Shown here: positions 1 to 6,240 of the stretch, piece by piece | Layout: each line of letters opens with the position of its first letter | Position numbering within the stretch: the stretch's first letter is position 1 | NCBI GenBank assembly: GCA_013695855.1 | Contig: JACCZR010000266.1 | Span: forward strand, 1 to 9,893 | Source: Thermoleophilaceae bacterium | Lineage (GTDB): Bacteria > Actinomycetota > Thermoleophilia > Solirubrobacterales > Thermoleophilaceae | DNA length: 9,893 nucleotides | Direction of reading: 5' to 3' | Program-made: the position numbers and the translations under genes | The notes under the pieces: model-generated | What the model was told of the DNA's origin: nothing | The model's database searches: none | What the model saw: only the letters and a program-made list of their open reading frames with translations

Positions 1-1
1 G

Positions 2-1906
2 CGCCGGCGCGTGGTGATCGACTCGCAGGCCTCACGCGGGCGCCCCGGACCTCCGCCGCCCCAGCAGCCGCTGCGCCGCGGACGCGGCCGGCGCCGCCGT
101 ACCCCGTGGGTGGAGCCCGACCTCAACGCGCCCCCCGAGGAGCCCAAGGAGCAGCCACCGACGGACATCCAGTCGGGTGCGACGGTCAAGCAGGTCGCCG
201 AGTCGCTCGGAATCTCCTCTTCGGAGGTCATCAAGAAGCTGATGACCCTGGGCGAGATGGCGACGCTCACGCAGACCCTGTCTGACGACGCCGTCGAGGT
301 GCTGGCCGACTCCTTCGAGAAGAAGGTCAACATCGTCCACGCCGCCGAGGAGGTCGAGGCCCAGCCGGAGTACGACGACGACGAATCGACGCTGACCGCC
401 CGCCCGCCGGTGATCACGATCATGGGCCACGTCGACCACGGCAAGACCTCGCTGCTGGACGCCATTCGCCAGACCGAGGTGGCCGCGGGCGAGGCCGGCG
501 GCATCACCCAGCACATCGGCGCCTACCAGGTCCACCACTCCGACCGGCCGATCACCTTCCTGGACACGCCCGGGCACGAGGCCTTCACCGCGATGCGCGC
601 CCGCGGCGGCCGCGCGGCGGACATCGCCGTGGTGGTCGTGGCGGCCGACGACGGCGTCATGCCCCAGACCGTGGAGGCAATCGACCACGCCAAGGCGGCC
701 GAGGTGCCGATCATGGTTGCCGTCAACAAGATCGACAAGGAGGGCGCCGACCCCAACCGCGTGCGCGGCGAGCTTGCAGAGCAGGGCCTCACACCGGCCG
801 ACTGGGGCGGCGACACCGAGTTCGTCGACGTCTCGGCCAAGACCCACCAGAACCTGGACGACCTGCTGGACACCGTGGTGACCCTGGCCGACATCCAGGA
901 GCTGCGGGCCAACCCCGACACCGAGGCTTCGGGAATGGTCATCGAGTCGCGCCTGGACCCCGGCCGCGGCGCCGTGGTCTCCGTGCTCGTCCAGCGCGGG
1001 CGCTTGAAGGTGGGCGACGCCCTCGTGGCCGGCGCGCATCCCGGCCGCGCCCGCGCCATGCACGACTTCCGTGGCAACCGCGTCAAGGAGGCCACGCCTG
1101 CCCAGCCGGTCGAGCTGCTCGGCTTCGACGGCGTTCCCGAGGCGGGCGAGCACTTCCGGGTCGTCTCCAACGAGCGGGAGGCCCGCCGCATCGCGGGCGA
1201 GCGCGCCAACCGTCTGAAGACGGAGTCCCTTGCCCGCCGTGCCGGCGTGCGCGTCTCCCTCGAGGACGTCATGGCGCGTGCCCAGCGCGGGGAGAAGGAG
1301 CTCAACCTCGTCCTCAAGGCCGACGTCGCGGGCTCCCTGGAGGCGCTCGCCGACGAGATCGCCAAGCTGCCTCAGGACCAGGTCGTGGCCAACGTCATCC
1401 ACGACGCCGTGGGGGGCATCAACGAGTCCGACGTCATGCTCGCCGCCGCCTCGGAGGCGGTGGTGATCGGCTTCAACGTCCGCCCGGTGGGCAACGCAGG
1501 TCAGGTGGCCCAGCGCGAGGGCGTCGAGATCCGCACCTACTCGGTCATCTACAAGGTGATCGAGGATCTCCACGACGCGATGGAGGGCCTGCTCGACCCC
1601 GAGGAGATCGAGGAGACCGTCGGCCAGCTCGAGGTGCGTGCCACCTTCCGCGCCTCGCGCGTTGGCACCATCGCCGGCTGCCAGGTCACCGACGGCACCG
1701 CAACGCGCGGGGCCCAGACCCGCCTGGTGCGCGACGGCCTTGTGATCTACGACGGTCGTATCGGCTCGCTCCGGCGCTTCAAGGACGACGTACGAGAGGT
1801 GACCGCCGGCCTGGAGTGCGGCGTGGTGCTCGAGAACTACGCCGACGTCAAGGACGGCGACATCCTCGAGGTCTACGAGGTCCGGCAACGGGAGCGCGAG
1901 CTGTGA
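2..1906 (+). CDS. infB: Translation initiation factor IF-2, 5' truncated by the window
   Basis: IF-2 is a cytoplasmic GTPase that places initiator fMet-tRNA on the 30S subunit and promotes subunit joining. The frame is open to the left edge, so the true start lies upstream; a GTG at 11 is only an internal codon. Counting from that GTG: a Pro/Arg-rich basic linker (residues 9-30), an IF2_N-type domain (about 55-107), then the GTPase domain with G1 GHVDHGKT (139-146), G2 region GGITQHIG (163-170), G3 DTPGHE (185-190), G4 NKID (239-242) and G5 SAK (275-277). Domain II, domain III (about 405-520) and the C-terminal fMet-tRNA-binding domain IV (about 540-625, with ASRVGTIAGC) follow, so the conserved core is complete. 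The stop TGA is 4 bp before the next gene. The identification is firm; only the N-terminal length is unknown. Confidence 0.97.
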   Translation, partial: RRRVVIDSQASRGRPGPPPPQQPLRRGRGRRRRTPWVEPDLNAPPEEPKEQPPTDIQSGATVKQVAESLGISSSEVIKKLMTLGEMATLTQTLSDDAVEVLADSFEKKVNIVHAAEEVEAQPEYDDDESTLTARPPVITIMGHVDHGKTSLLDAIRQTEVAAGEAGGITQHIGAYQVHHSDRPITFLDTPGHEAFTAMRARGGRAADIAVVVVAADDGVMPQTVEAIDHAKAAEVPIMVAVNKIDKEGADPNRVRGELAEQGLTPADWGGDTEFVDVSAKTHQNLDDLLDTVVTLADIQELRANPDTEASGMVIESRLDPGRGAVVSVLVQRGRLKVGDALVAGAHPGRARAMHDFRGNRVKEATPAQPVELLGFDGVPEAGEHFRVVSNEREARRIAGERANRLKTESLARRAGVRVSLEDVMARAQRGEKELNLVLKADVAGSLEALADEIAKLPQDQVVANVIHDAVGGINESDVMLAAASEAVVIGFNVRPVGNAGQVAQREGVEIRTYSVIYKVIEDLHDAMEGLLDPEEIEETVGQLEVRATFRASRVGTIAGCQVTDGTATRGAQTRLVRDGLVIYDGRIGSLRRFKDDVREVTAGLECGVVLENYADVKDGDILEVYEVRQREREL

Positions 1907-1910
1907 CCCC

Positions 1911-2216
1911 GTGGCCTTTGTCTGCCTGATCCGGATCCACCTGCACTTTCCCGAGAACGGGAGCCTGAAGGGCAAGCGCAAGGAGCTGCAGTCGGTCAAG
2001 GCCCAGCTGCAGCGGCGCTTCGGCGCGGCCGTCGCCGAGACCGATCATCACGACCTGTGGCAGCGCGCGGAGCTCTCGGCCGCGCTCGTGGGCCGCGAGG
2101 CGGGGACGGTGGAGAGCACCCGCGACGCCCTCGAACGCTGGGTCACCGCGCGCTTTCCGGAGGGATCCTCGACGGCTGGAACGCTCCTCTCGGACACCGA
2201 CCTGATGAACAGCTAA
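1911..2216 (+). CDS. ylxP: DUF503 / YlxP-like small protein
   Basis: This 101-residue protein starts with GTG, 4 bp after the infB stop. It has the DUF503 pattern: an opening beta strand (VCLIRIHLHFPENGSLKGKR), a helix (KELQSVKAQLQRRF), and the signature AETDHHDLWQRAELSAALVG (about residues 42-61). The family's usual length is 90-100 residues. In Bacillus, ylxP lies between infB and rbfA, and the same position here supports the call. Its biochemical role is poorly defined; a part in ribosome maturation has been suggested from its genomic position, which is inference. No clear Shine-Dalgarno precedes the GTG, and translation is probably coupled to infB. It ends with TAA one base before the rbfA start. 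Confidence 0.9.
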   Translation: MAFVCLIRIHLHFPENGSLKGKRKELQSVKAQLQRRFGAAVAETDHHDLWQRAELSAALVGREAGTVESTRDALERWVTARFPEGSSTAGTLLSDTDLMNS

Positions 2217-2217
2217 C

Positions 2218-2598
2218 GTGGCGGGCGAGCGCATGAGAAGGGTCAACGAGGCCGTGCGCGAAGTTCTCTCTGCGCGCCTCGTCGAAGGCCTCAAAGATCC
2301 GCGCATCGGATTCGTGACCGTCACCTCCGTCGACACCAGCCCAGACCTGCGTCATGCGCGCGTGTACGTGAGCGTGCTGGGCTCAGAGGAGGAGCGAAGC
2401 GCCTCACTCGAGGGGCTGACCGCCTCGCACGGCTTCCTCCAGGCCCGGCTGAACCAGGAGCTGCACATGAAGCGAACGCCCCGGCTGGAGTTCGTCTACG
2501 ACGACTCGGTGGACCGGGGCATGCGCATCTCCGAGTTGATCGAGAAGGCTGCGCAGCCGGCCGAGCCGGCTGCTTGCCCACGGCACGAGGCCGAGTGA
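2218..2598 (+). CDS. rbfA: 30S ribosome-binding factor A
   Basis: RbfA is a KH-fold protein that binds immature 30S subunits and assists 16S rRNA 5'-end processing and late maturation. The 126-residue product shows the family pattern throughout: RMRRVNEAVREVLSARL (residues 5-21), DPRIGFVTVTSVDTSPDLRH (27-46) with the following VYVSVLG strand, and a final segment with RTPRLEFVYDDSVDRGMRIS (about 86-105) before ELIEKA. It starts with GTG one base after the ylxP stop, with no obvious Shine-Dalgarno, which suggests translational coupling. The last ~16 residues (Ala/Pro/Glu-rich, AAQPAEPAACPRHEAE) lie beyond the conserved fold and are encoded by a strong 8-bp hairpin (2553-2573). Its TGA overlaps the next gene's GTG. 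Confidence 0.96.
   Translation: MAGERMRRVNEAVREVLSARLVEGLKDPRIGFVTVTSVDTSPDLRHARVYVSVLGSEEERSASLEGLTASHGFLQARLNQELHMKRTPRLEFVYDDSVDRGMRISELIEKAAQPAEPAACPRHEAE
2553..2573 (+). repeat. 8-bp hairpin in the rbfA 3' tail; possible diverged copy of the palindromic repeat
   Basis: GCAGCCGG (2553-2560) pairs perfectly with CCGGCTGC (2566-2573) around the 5-nt loop CCGAG. The left arm and loop start, CAGCCGGCC, match the core of the repeats at 6161-6627, and CCGGCT matches their right arm. The rest is diverged, so membership in the family is tentative. It lies 21 bp before the nrnA GTG, inside the non-conserved rbfA tail. There is no T tract, so it is not a classic terminator. Confidence 0.5.
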
Positions 2599-3581
2599 GC
2601 ACGCTCACCGAAGCCGACGAGGTGCTGGCGGAGCTTCGCCAGGCCGGCAAGCTCCTGCTCACCACCCACGAGAACCCCGACGGCGACGCCCTCGGCTCGC
2701 TGTTGGCCATGCACTGGGTGCTCGAGCAACTCGGCAAGGACTCGGTGATGTTCATGTCGCCCGACGAGTTCCCGCTGCCATACGAGTACCGCGACATGGT
2801 CTTCGAGGGCCTGGTGGGGGCGCCCCCCGAGGACCTCGACGAGCGCACGATCGTCTTCCTGGACTGCGGCAACATCGACCGCATGCCGGTGGACTTCCTC
2901 AAGGGCGAGGGCCTTCACATCCTCAACGTCGACCACCACCACGACAACACGCGCTTTGGCACCGTCAACCTGGTTGACCCCGAGGCCTCGTGCACCGCTG
3001 AGATCGTGTGGCGGCTGGCCAGGGAGCTCGAGGCGGAGCTCACGCCGGGGATAGCCGACGCCATGTACATCGGGCTGGTCACCGACACCGGGCGCTTCTC
3101 CTACGAGAACACTTCGCCCGACTCCCACCGCATGGCCGCCGAGCTGATCGAGGCGGGAGTGGACCCCCACCTGGTCTCCCGCCGCCTCTACGAAGACCTT
3201 CCCTTCCGCCGGCTGCAATTGCTTCAGCGGGCCCTCGCCAGTGTCGAGCGCCACGACGAGGGGATCATCACGCTGGCCTCGCTGACGCGCGGTGACTTCG
3301 AGGCGACCGACGCCCTGGAGACCGACTCCGAGGGGATCGTGGACCACATGCGCGCGGTCGAGGGCACGGCTGTGGCCGTGCTCGTGCGCGAGCTGCTGGC
3401 CGAGGATCGCCGCGGACTTCGCAAGGTCAGCCTGCGCGCCACCGACGGCCGCGTGGACGTCTCGCGCATCGCCGGCGCGCTCGGAGGAGGCGGCCACCCG
3501 CAGGCAGCGGGCTTCACGACCGAGCTCTCGCTCGACGAGCTCGTGAACCGGCTGCGCACGGAAGTCGCCGCCCAGCTCTGA
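2595..3581 (+). CDS. nrnA: DHH/DHHA1 phosphoesterase, NrnA-type oligoribonuclease / pAp phosphatase
   Basis: NrnA-type enzymes are Mn-dependent phosphoesterases that degrade very short RNAs, and many also hydrolyse 3'-phosphoadenosine 5'-phosphate to AMP. I chose GTG 2595: it gives a GTGA overlap with the rbfA stop and has GAGG at 2587-2590. A TTG at 2574 would add 7 residues inside the rbfA tail and is less likely. The 328-residue product has DHH motif I THENPDGDALGS (24-35), motif II DCGN (90-93), the DHH motif VDHHHDN (112-118) and motif IV DTGRF (164-168). The C-terminal DHHA1 domain carries GGGGHPQAAG (297-306), the substrate-binding loop. Length and spacing are normal and all metal ligands seem present. 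The family is certain; the split between nanoRNase and pAp phosphatase activity cannot be read from sequence. The position between rbfA and truB is common in Gram-positive bacteria. Confidence 0.93.
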   Translation: MSTLTEADEVLAELRQAGKLLLTTHENPDGDALGSLLAMHWVLEQLGKDSVMFMSPDEFPLPYEYRDMVFEGLVGAPPEDLDERTIVFLDCGNIDRMPVDFLKGEGLHILNVDHHHDNTRFGTVNLVDPEASCTAEIVWRLARELEAELTPGIADAMYIGLVTDTGRFSYENTSPDSHRMAAELIEAGVDPHLVSRRLYEDLPFRRLQLLQRALASVERHDEGIITLASLTRGDFEATDALETDSEGIVDHMRAVEGTAVAVLVRELLAEDRRGLRKVSLRATDGRVDVSRIAGALGGGGHPQAAGFTTELSLDELVNRLRTEVAAQL

Positions 3582-3586
3582 GGAGC

Positions 3587-3630
3587 GGATCGAGCGGCGC
3601 TGCTCAGGGCCGGCCTGCGCCCCGGGCGCT
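3587..3630 (+). repeat. Degenerate copy of the palindromic repeat between nrnA and truB
   Basis: This fills nearly all of the 49-bp nrnA-truB gap. AGCGGCGCTGCTCAG (3593-3607) matches the reverse complement of the ribF-end copy at 14 of 15 positions. The preceding GGATCG is shared with the copies at 6511 and 6565. The right half (CCGGCC then GCGCT) keeps the palindromic outline but has drifted. The repeat runs directly into the truB ATG, leaving no recognisable Shine-Dalgarno. Confidence 0.7.
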
Positions 3631-4422
3631 ATGACTGGCGTGAGAATCCTGGCCAAGCCGCCCGGAAAGACGTCCCACGACGTGGTGGCCGCGGTGCGCC
3701 GCTCGCTGCCACGCGGGGTCCGGGTGGGTCACGCGGGCACGCTGGATCCGTTCGCCACAGGCGTGCTCCTGGTTCTGATCGGGCGGGCGACCCGCGCACA
3801 GCGCTGGCTCATGCCCCTTCCGAAGACCTACCGCGCGGTTGTCCGGCTGGGGTGGACGTCGGACACCGGGGATCGCGACGGGCGACTCGAGCACACGGGT
3901 AGGGTGCCGCAGGAGCTGCATCTCCCGGTCGGCGAGCTGATGCAGCGCCCGCCGGCCTACTCCGCTGTGAAGGTGGACGGCGAGCGCGCGTATCGGCGCG
4001 CCCGTAGGGGGGAGGAGGTCGACCTCGCCCCGCGGCCGGTCACGGTGCACCGCGCTGACCTGCTGTGGCGCGAGGGCGACCGCGCCGGCCTGGAGCTGGA
4101 GGTCTCGTCGGGGACCTATGTGCGGAGCCTGGTGGCTGACCTGGGTGACGCCTACTGCGAGGAGCTCGAGCGAACTGCGGTGGGCCACTTTCGCCTCGAG
4201 GATGCCGACGAGGAACGGGTCGTGCCCCTGGAGGAGGCGCTGGCGTTCCTGCCCGAACGAGTGCTGAGTGACGAGGAGGGCCGGTCTGTGCGCCACGGGC
4301 GCGCGCTCGCGGGCCCCGGCTCCCATCAAGCGGTCCGCCTGACGCGGGAAGGCCGCCTGCTGGCGGTCGGGGAGCCCCGCGGCGACGAGCTGCGCACCGC
4401 GGTGGTCTTCGACCCGGCCTGA
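3631..4422 (+). CDS. truB: tRNA pseudouridine(55) synthase TruB
   Basis: TruB converts U55 of the T-psi-C loop in elongator tRNAs to pseudouridine. The opening GVRILAKPPGKTSHDVV matches the family start, fixing the ATG. The catalytic loop GHAGTLDPFATGVL (33-46) contains the nucleophile Asp39. Then come KTYRAVVRLG (65-74), QRPPAYSAVKVDGERAY (105-121) and SSGTYVRSLVADLG (159-172). Residues ~197-263 resemble the small PUA-like C-terminal domain. At 263 residues it is short: compared by recall with E. coli TruB, it has about 7 fewer residues between Asp39 and the PPAYSA motif and about 5 fewer after VADLG. The active-site elements are intact, so this looks like lineage-specific compaction rather than decay. 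The ATG abuts a palindromic repeat and no Shine-Dalgarno is visible; expression probably depends on read-through from nrnA. Confidence 0.95.
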   Translation: MTGVRILAKPPGKTSHDVVAAVRRSLPRGVRVGHAGTLDPFATGVLLVLIGRATRAQRWLMPLPKTYRAVVRLGWTSDTGDRDGRLEHTGRVPQELHLPVGELMQRPPAYSAVKVDGERAYRRARRGEEVDLAPRPVTVHRADLLWREGDRAGLELEVSSGTYVRSLVADLGDAYCEELERTAVGHFRLEDADEERVVPLEEALAFLPERVLSDEEGRSVRHGRALAGPGSHQAVRLTREGRLLAVGEPRGDELRTAVVFDPA

Positions 4423-4434
4423 GCGGCCGGCGAC

Positions 4435-4463
4435 TTGGGCTCCACCGCCGTTGGGGATAGCCT
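4435..4463 (+). promoter_or_regulatory. Candidate promoter for the DUF2510 gene
   Basis: TTGGGC (4435-4440) and TAGCCT (4458-4463) are separated by exactly 17 bp, fitting a sigma70-type -35/-10 with a TANNNT -10. The start site would be near 4470, giving a leader of about 27 nt with its own strong Shine-Dalgarno. CTTGGGCTCC (4434-4443) also matches 10 nt of the repeat at 6547-6556, so the -35 may lie in a repeat remnant. Seen by eye only. Confidence 0.45.
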
Positions 4464-4484
4464 GCTGCTCGGCAGGACGGTCCG

Positions 4485-4492
4485 AAAGGAGG
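4485..4492 (+). promoter_or_regulatory. Strong Shine-Dalgarno AAAGGAGG before the DUF2510 start
   Basis: AAAGGAGG ends 4 nt before the GTG at 4497. It is the best anti-Shine-Dalgarno match in the window and fixes that start codon. Most neighbouring genes have weak or no Shine-Dalgarno, so this gene is set up for independent translation. Confidence 0.8.
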
Positions 4493-4496
4493 CCAA

Positions 4497-5225
4497 GTGA
4501 GCGAACACACGCCCGGAGAGTCGCCCGCGGGTTGGTACCCCGATCCAAGTGATCCCGCGCTTCGGCGCTACTGGGACGGCAGCGCCTGGACTGCGCATAC
4601 TGCCCTTGCCCAAGCCGCCCAGCCCACCGCTCTGCAGCCACATAGCCACAGCGGACCGAAACGCGCGCCGCCGCCGCCTTCCGACAGAGGCTTCTTCGGC
4701 TGGGTGTCTCGTCGTCCGCGACCGGCGTTCTGGGCCACGCTCGCAGCAGCACTGATCGTCGGGATGGGAGTAGGCGCGGCCGCGGTGCAGGAAGACGGCG
4801 CCCAGAAGCCCAGGGACGACTCTGCCGCTCTGACCGAAGCCAACGAGGAGCTGAGCGACGCGCGTGCCGGTCGCAAGGCCGCCGAGAAGAGGCTGAGCAA
4901 GGCCCGCGACGCACTCGAGGCGACCGAGGGGCAATCTGGGTCGACCGGCAAGCGGCGGGCGCCTCGTCCAATGGCCTCATCGAGCGGGGGGGCGGTGCAG
5001 AGCTTCTCGGGCAACGGGGGCAAGAGCTTCGGAACCATCAGCATCCCGACGGATTCGGTGCTCGAATGGACCAACGACGGCGATGTGTTTCAGGTCTTCT
5101 CCTCCGACGAGGTACCGGTCAACTCCCGGGGCAAGAGGGGTGACACGGTCCTGTTCAAGGGGAAGTACCGAAAGTTCCAGGTGAACGCCGTCGGCAACTG
5201 GACGATCGAGATCCGGCCTCGCTGA
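4497..5225 (+). CDS. DUF2510-domain single-pass membrane protein with C-terminal beta domain, function unknown
   Basis: I do not recognise a function. The 242-residue product begins with a DUF2510 module, AGWYPDPSDPALRRYWDGSA followed by WTAH (11-34), an actinobacterial Trp-rich motif found at the N-terminus of many membrane proteins. A Pro/His-rich linker (about 43-62) and basic SRRPRP (71-76) precede a transmembrane helix (about 77-97). The positive-inside rule suggests a cytoplasmic DUF2510 end and an exported C-terminus. Residues ~107-145 are charged, with KAAEKRLSKARDALEA, and look like a coiled coil. A Ser/Gly/Arg linker leads to a compact beta-rich domain (167-242) with SVLEWTNDGDVFQV, GDTVLFKGKYRKFQV and GNWTIEI. 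Base use looks less GC-biased by eye than in its neighbours. It has its own promoter-like site and Shine-Dalgarno, suggesting an inserted unit between truB and ribF. Confidence 0.85.
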   Translation: MSEHTPGESPAGWYPDPSDPALRRYWDGSAWTAHTALAQAAQPTALQPHSHSGPKRAPPPPSDRGFFGWVSRRPRPAFWATLAAALIVGMGVGAAAVQEDGAQKPRDDSAALTEANEELSDARAGRKAAEKRLSKARDALEATEGQSGSTGKRRAPRPMASSSGGAVQSFSGNGGKSFGTISIPTDSVLEWTNDGDVFQVFSSDEVPVNSRGKRGDTVLFKGKYRKFQVNAVGNWTIEIRPR

Positions 5226-5240
5226 GGCGGCCGGGGAGGC

Positions 5241-5256
5241 AGGCGGACCACCGCCT
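5241..5256 (+). other. Short perfect hairpin between the DUF2510 gene and ribF
   Basis: AGGCGG (5241-5246) pairs with CCGCCT (5251-5256) around the 4-nt loop ACCA, 15 bp after the DUF2510 stop. No T tract follows, so intrinsic termination is not supported. It may be a weak 3'-end stabiliser or chance in GC-rich DNA. Confidence 0.35.
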
Positions 5257-5262
5257 CGACCG

Positions 5263-5268
5263 TAACCT
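5263..5268 (+). promoter_or_regulatory. Candidate -10 element just upstream of ribF
   Basis: TAACCT (TANNNT) ends 9 nt before the ribF ATG at 5278. The mRNA would start within a few bases of the start codon, i.e. be leaderless or nearly so. No Shine-Dalgarno or convincing -35 is visible, which fits a leaderless start but also makes the promoter call weak. Confidence 0.35.
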
Positions 5269-5277
5269 CCATGGTCC

Positions 5278-6210
5278 ATGAAGGTCACTTCGCTGCCAGA
5301 GCTGCCGGTGCGGCCCCGCGGGGAGGCCGGGCCGCGCAAAGTTGCCATCGGCACCTTTGACGGGGTGCATCTCGGCCATCGGGAGGTCATCCGCGGCAGC
5401 GACACCGTGCTCACGTTCGATCCCCACCCGGTGGCGGTCACGCACCCCGACGCGCTGCCCAAGCTGCTCACCACCTTCGCGATCAAGCGCGACCTGATCG
5501 CCGGCCTCGGAGTCGGGGAGCTGGTCGTGATCCCCTTCGACAGTGAGTTCGCGTCCCGCAGCGCCGAGCAGTTCGTGCAGGACGTCCTGATCGGGCAGCT
5601 CGGCGCCGAGCGGGTCTCGGTGGGGGAGAACTTCCGCTTCGGGCGGAAGGCCAAGGGCACGCCGATGTTCCTCGCCGCGCGGGAGGAGTTCGAGACTCGC
5701 GTCGTCGCGCTGGTCGAGGCTGCGGGCGAGAGCGTCTCCTCGACTCAGATCAGGGGCCTGATCGCGGCCGGCGAGGTCGAGCAGGCGTCGCGGTTCCTGG
5801 GCGGCCCCTTTCTCTTGGAGGGCGAGGTGGTGGCCGGAGACCGCCGCGGCGGCGAGCTCGGGATGCCGACCGCCAACATCGTGCCCGACGACAGGCTGGT
5901 GGTGCCCGGCCACGGCGTCTACGCCGCCTGGGCCCACGGCTACCCGGCCGCAGTGAACGTGGGGGTGAGGCCCACGTTCGAGACAGGCCGCGGTCTCCTG
6001 GTGGAATCCCACCTGATCGACTTCGAGGGCGATCTCTACGGGCAGACGATGCGGGTCGCGTTCGTGGAGCGCATGCGCGGCGAGAGGCGCTTCGACTCGG
6101 TCGGGGAGCTCGTCGAGCAGATGTGGCGCGACGTGGAGCAGGCCCGGGAGATCTGCCGCTCTAGCGCCGGAGCGCAAGCCGGGCGTTGGCCGGCTGAGCA
6201 CCGCCGCTAG
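5278..6210 (+). CDS. ribF: Bifunctional riboflavin kinase / FAD synthetase
   Basis: RibF phosphorylates riboflavin to FMN and adenylates FMN to FAD in the cytoplasm. The N-terminal nucleotidyltransferase domain has GTFDGVHLGH (25-34), TFDPHP (46-51), GENFRFG (116-122) and SSTQIRG (154-160). The C-terminal kinase domain has GGELGMPTANI (191-201), AVNVGVRPTF (225-234) and ESHLIDFEGDLYG (243-255). The stretch between GVHLGH and FDPHP is about 15 residues shorter than the textbook form, losing a surface helix, with both motifs intact. The normal domain end is near residue 294. The last 16 residues (SSAGAQAGRWPAEHRR) and the TAG stop are encoded by an inverted palindromic repeat (6161-6210), so the tail is repeat-derived. 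The start is ATG 5278, 52 bp after the DUF2510 stop; an ATG at 5271 is out of frame. Confidence 0.95.
   Translation: MKVTSLPELPVRPRGEAGPRKVAIGTFDGVHLGHREVIRGSDTVLTFDPHPVAVTHPDALPKLLTTFAIKRDLIAGLGVGELVVIPFDSEFASRSAEQFVQDVLIGQLGAERVSVGENFRFGRKAKGTPMFLAAREEFETRVVALVEAAGESVSSTQIRGLIAAGEVEQASRFLGGPFLLEGEVVAGDRRGGELGMPTANIVPDDRLVVPGHGVYAAWAHGYPAAVNVGVRPTFETGRGLLVESHLIDFEGDLYGQTMRVAFVERMRGERRFDSVGELVEQMWRDVEQAREICRSSAGAQAGRWPAEHRR
6161..6210 (-). repeat. Palindromic repeat copy, inverted, inside the 3' end of ribF
   Basis: This 50-bp unit begins and ends with CTAG (CTAGCG ... CGCTAG). Positions 6175-6204 are an exact reverse complement of 6521-6550 (30 nt). Beyond one mismatch, nine more bases match. 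The inner hairpin pairs AGCCGG with CCGGCT around a 7-nt loop. It encodes ribF residues 295-310 and its terminal TAG is the ribF stop codon. Confidence 0.9.
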
Positions 6211-6225
6211 GCCCGTTTCTGCTGC

Positions 6226-6231
6226 TAGCGT
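6226..6231 (+). promoter_or_regulatory. Candidate -10 element just upstream of rpsO
   Basis: TAGCGT, preceded by TGC (extended -10 style), ends 9 nt before the rpsO ATG at 6241. With the usual 6-8 nt to the start site, the transcript would be leaderless or nearly so, consistent with the lack of a Shine-Dalgarno in CTCGCGCCG. No good -35 is seen. Confidence 0.45.
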
Positions 6232-6240
6232 CTCGCGCCG

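Noticed and set aside
32..1999. Minus-strand open frame (655 codons) opposite infB
   Set aside because: The product is low-complexity and rich in Leu, Gly, Val, Asp and His, the pattern from reading IF-2 codons backwards. No motif supports it.
2574..2597. TTG 2574 as the nrnA start
   Set aside because: GTG 2595 has a GTGA overlap with the rbfA stop and GAGG upstream, and the family-like sequence begins after it.
4461..4476. CCTGC/GCAGG hairpin as a truB terminator or riboswitch
   Set aside because: It is a 5-bp stem with a 6-nt loop, overlaps the candidate -10 and lacks a T tract, so it is likely chance.
2496..4980. Minus-strand open frames opposite nrnA, truB and the DUF2510 gene
   Set aside because: They sit opposite well-conserved plus-strand genes and have Arg/Ala/Pro-rich translations without family motifs.
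5271..5277. ATG 5271 as the ribF start
   Set aside because: It is out of frame with RibF and opens a product unlike any family.
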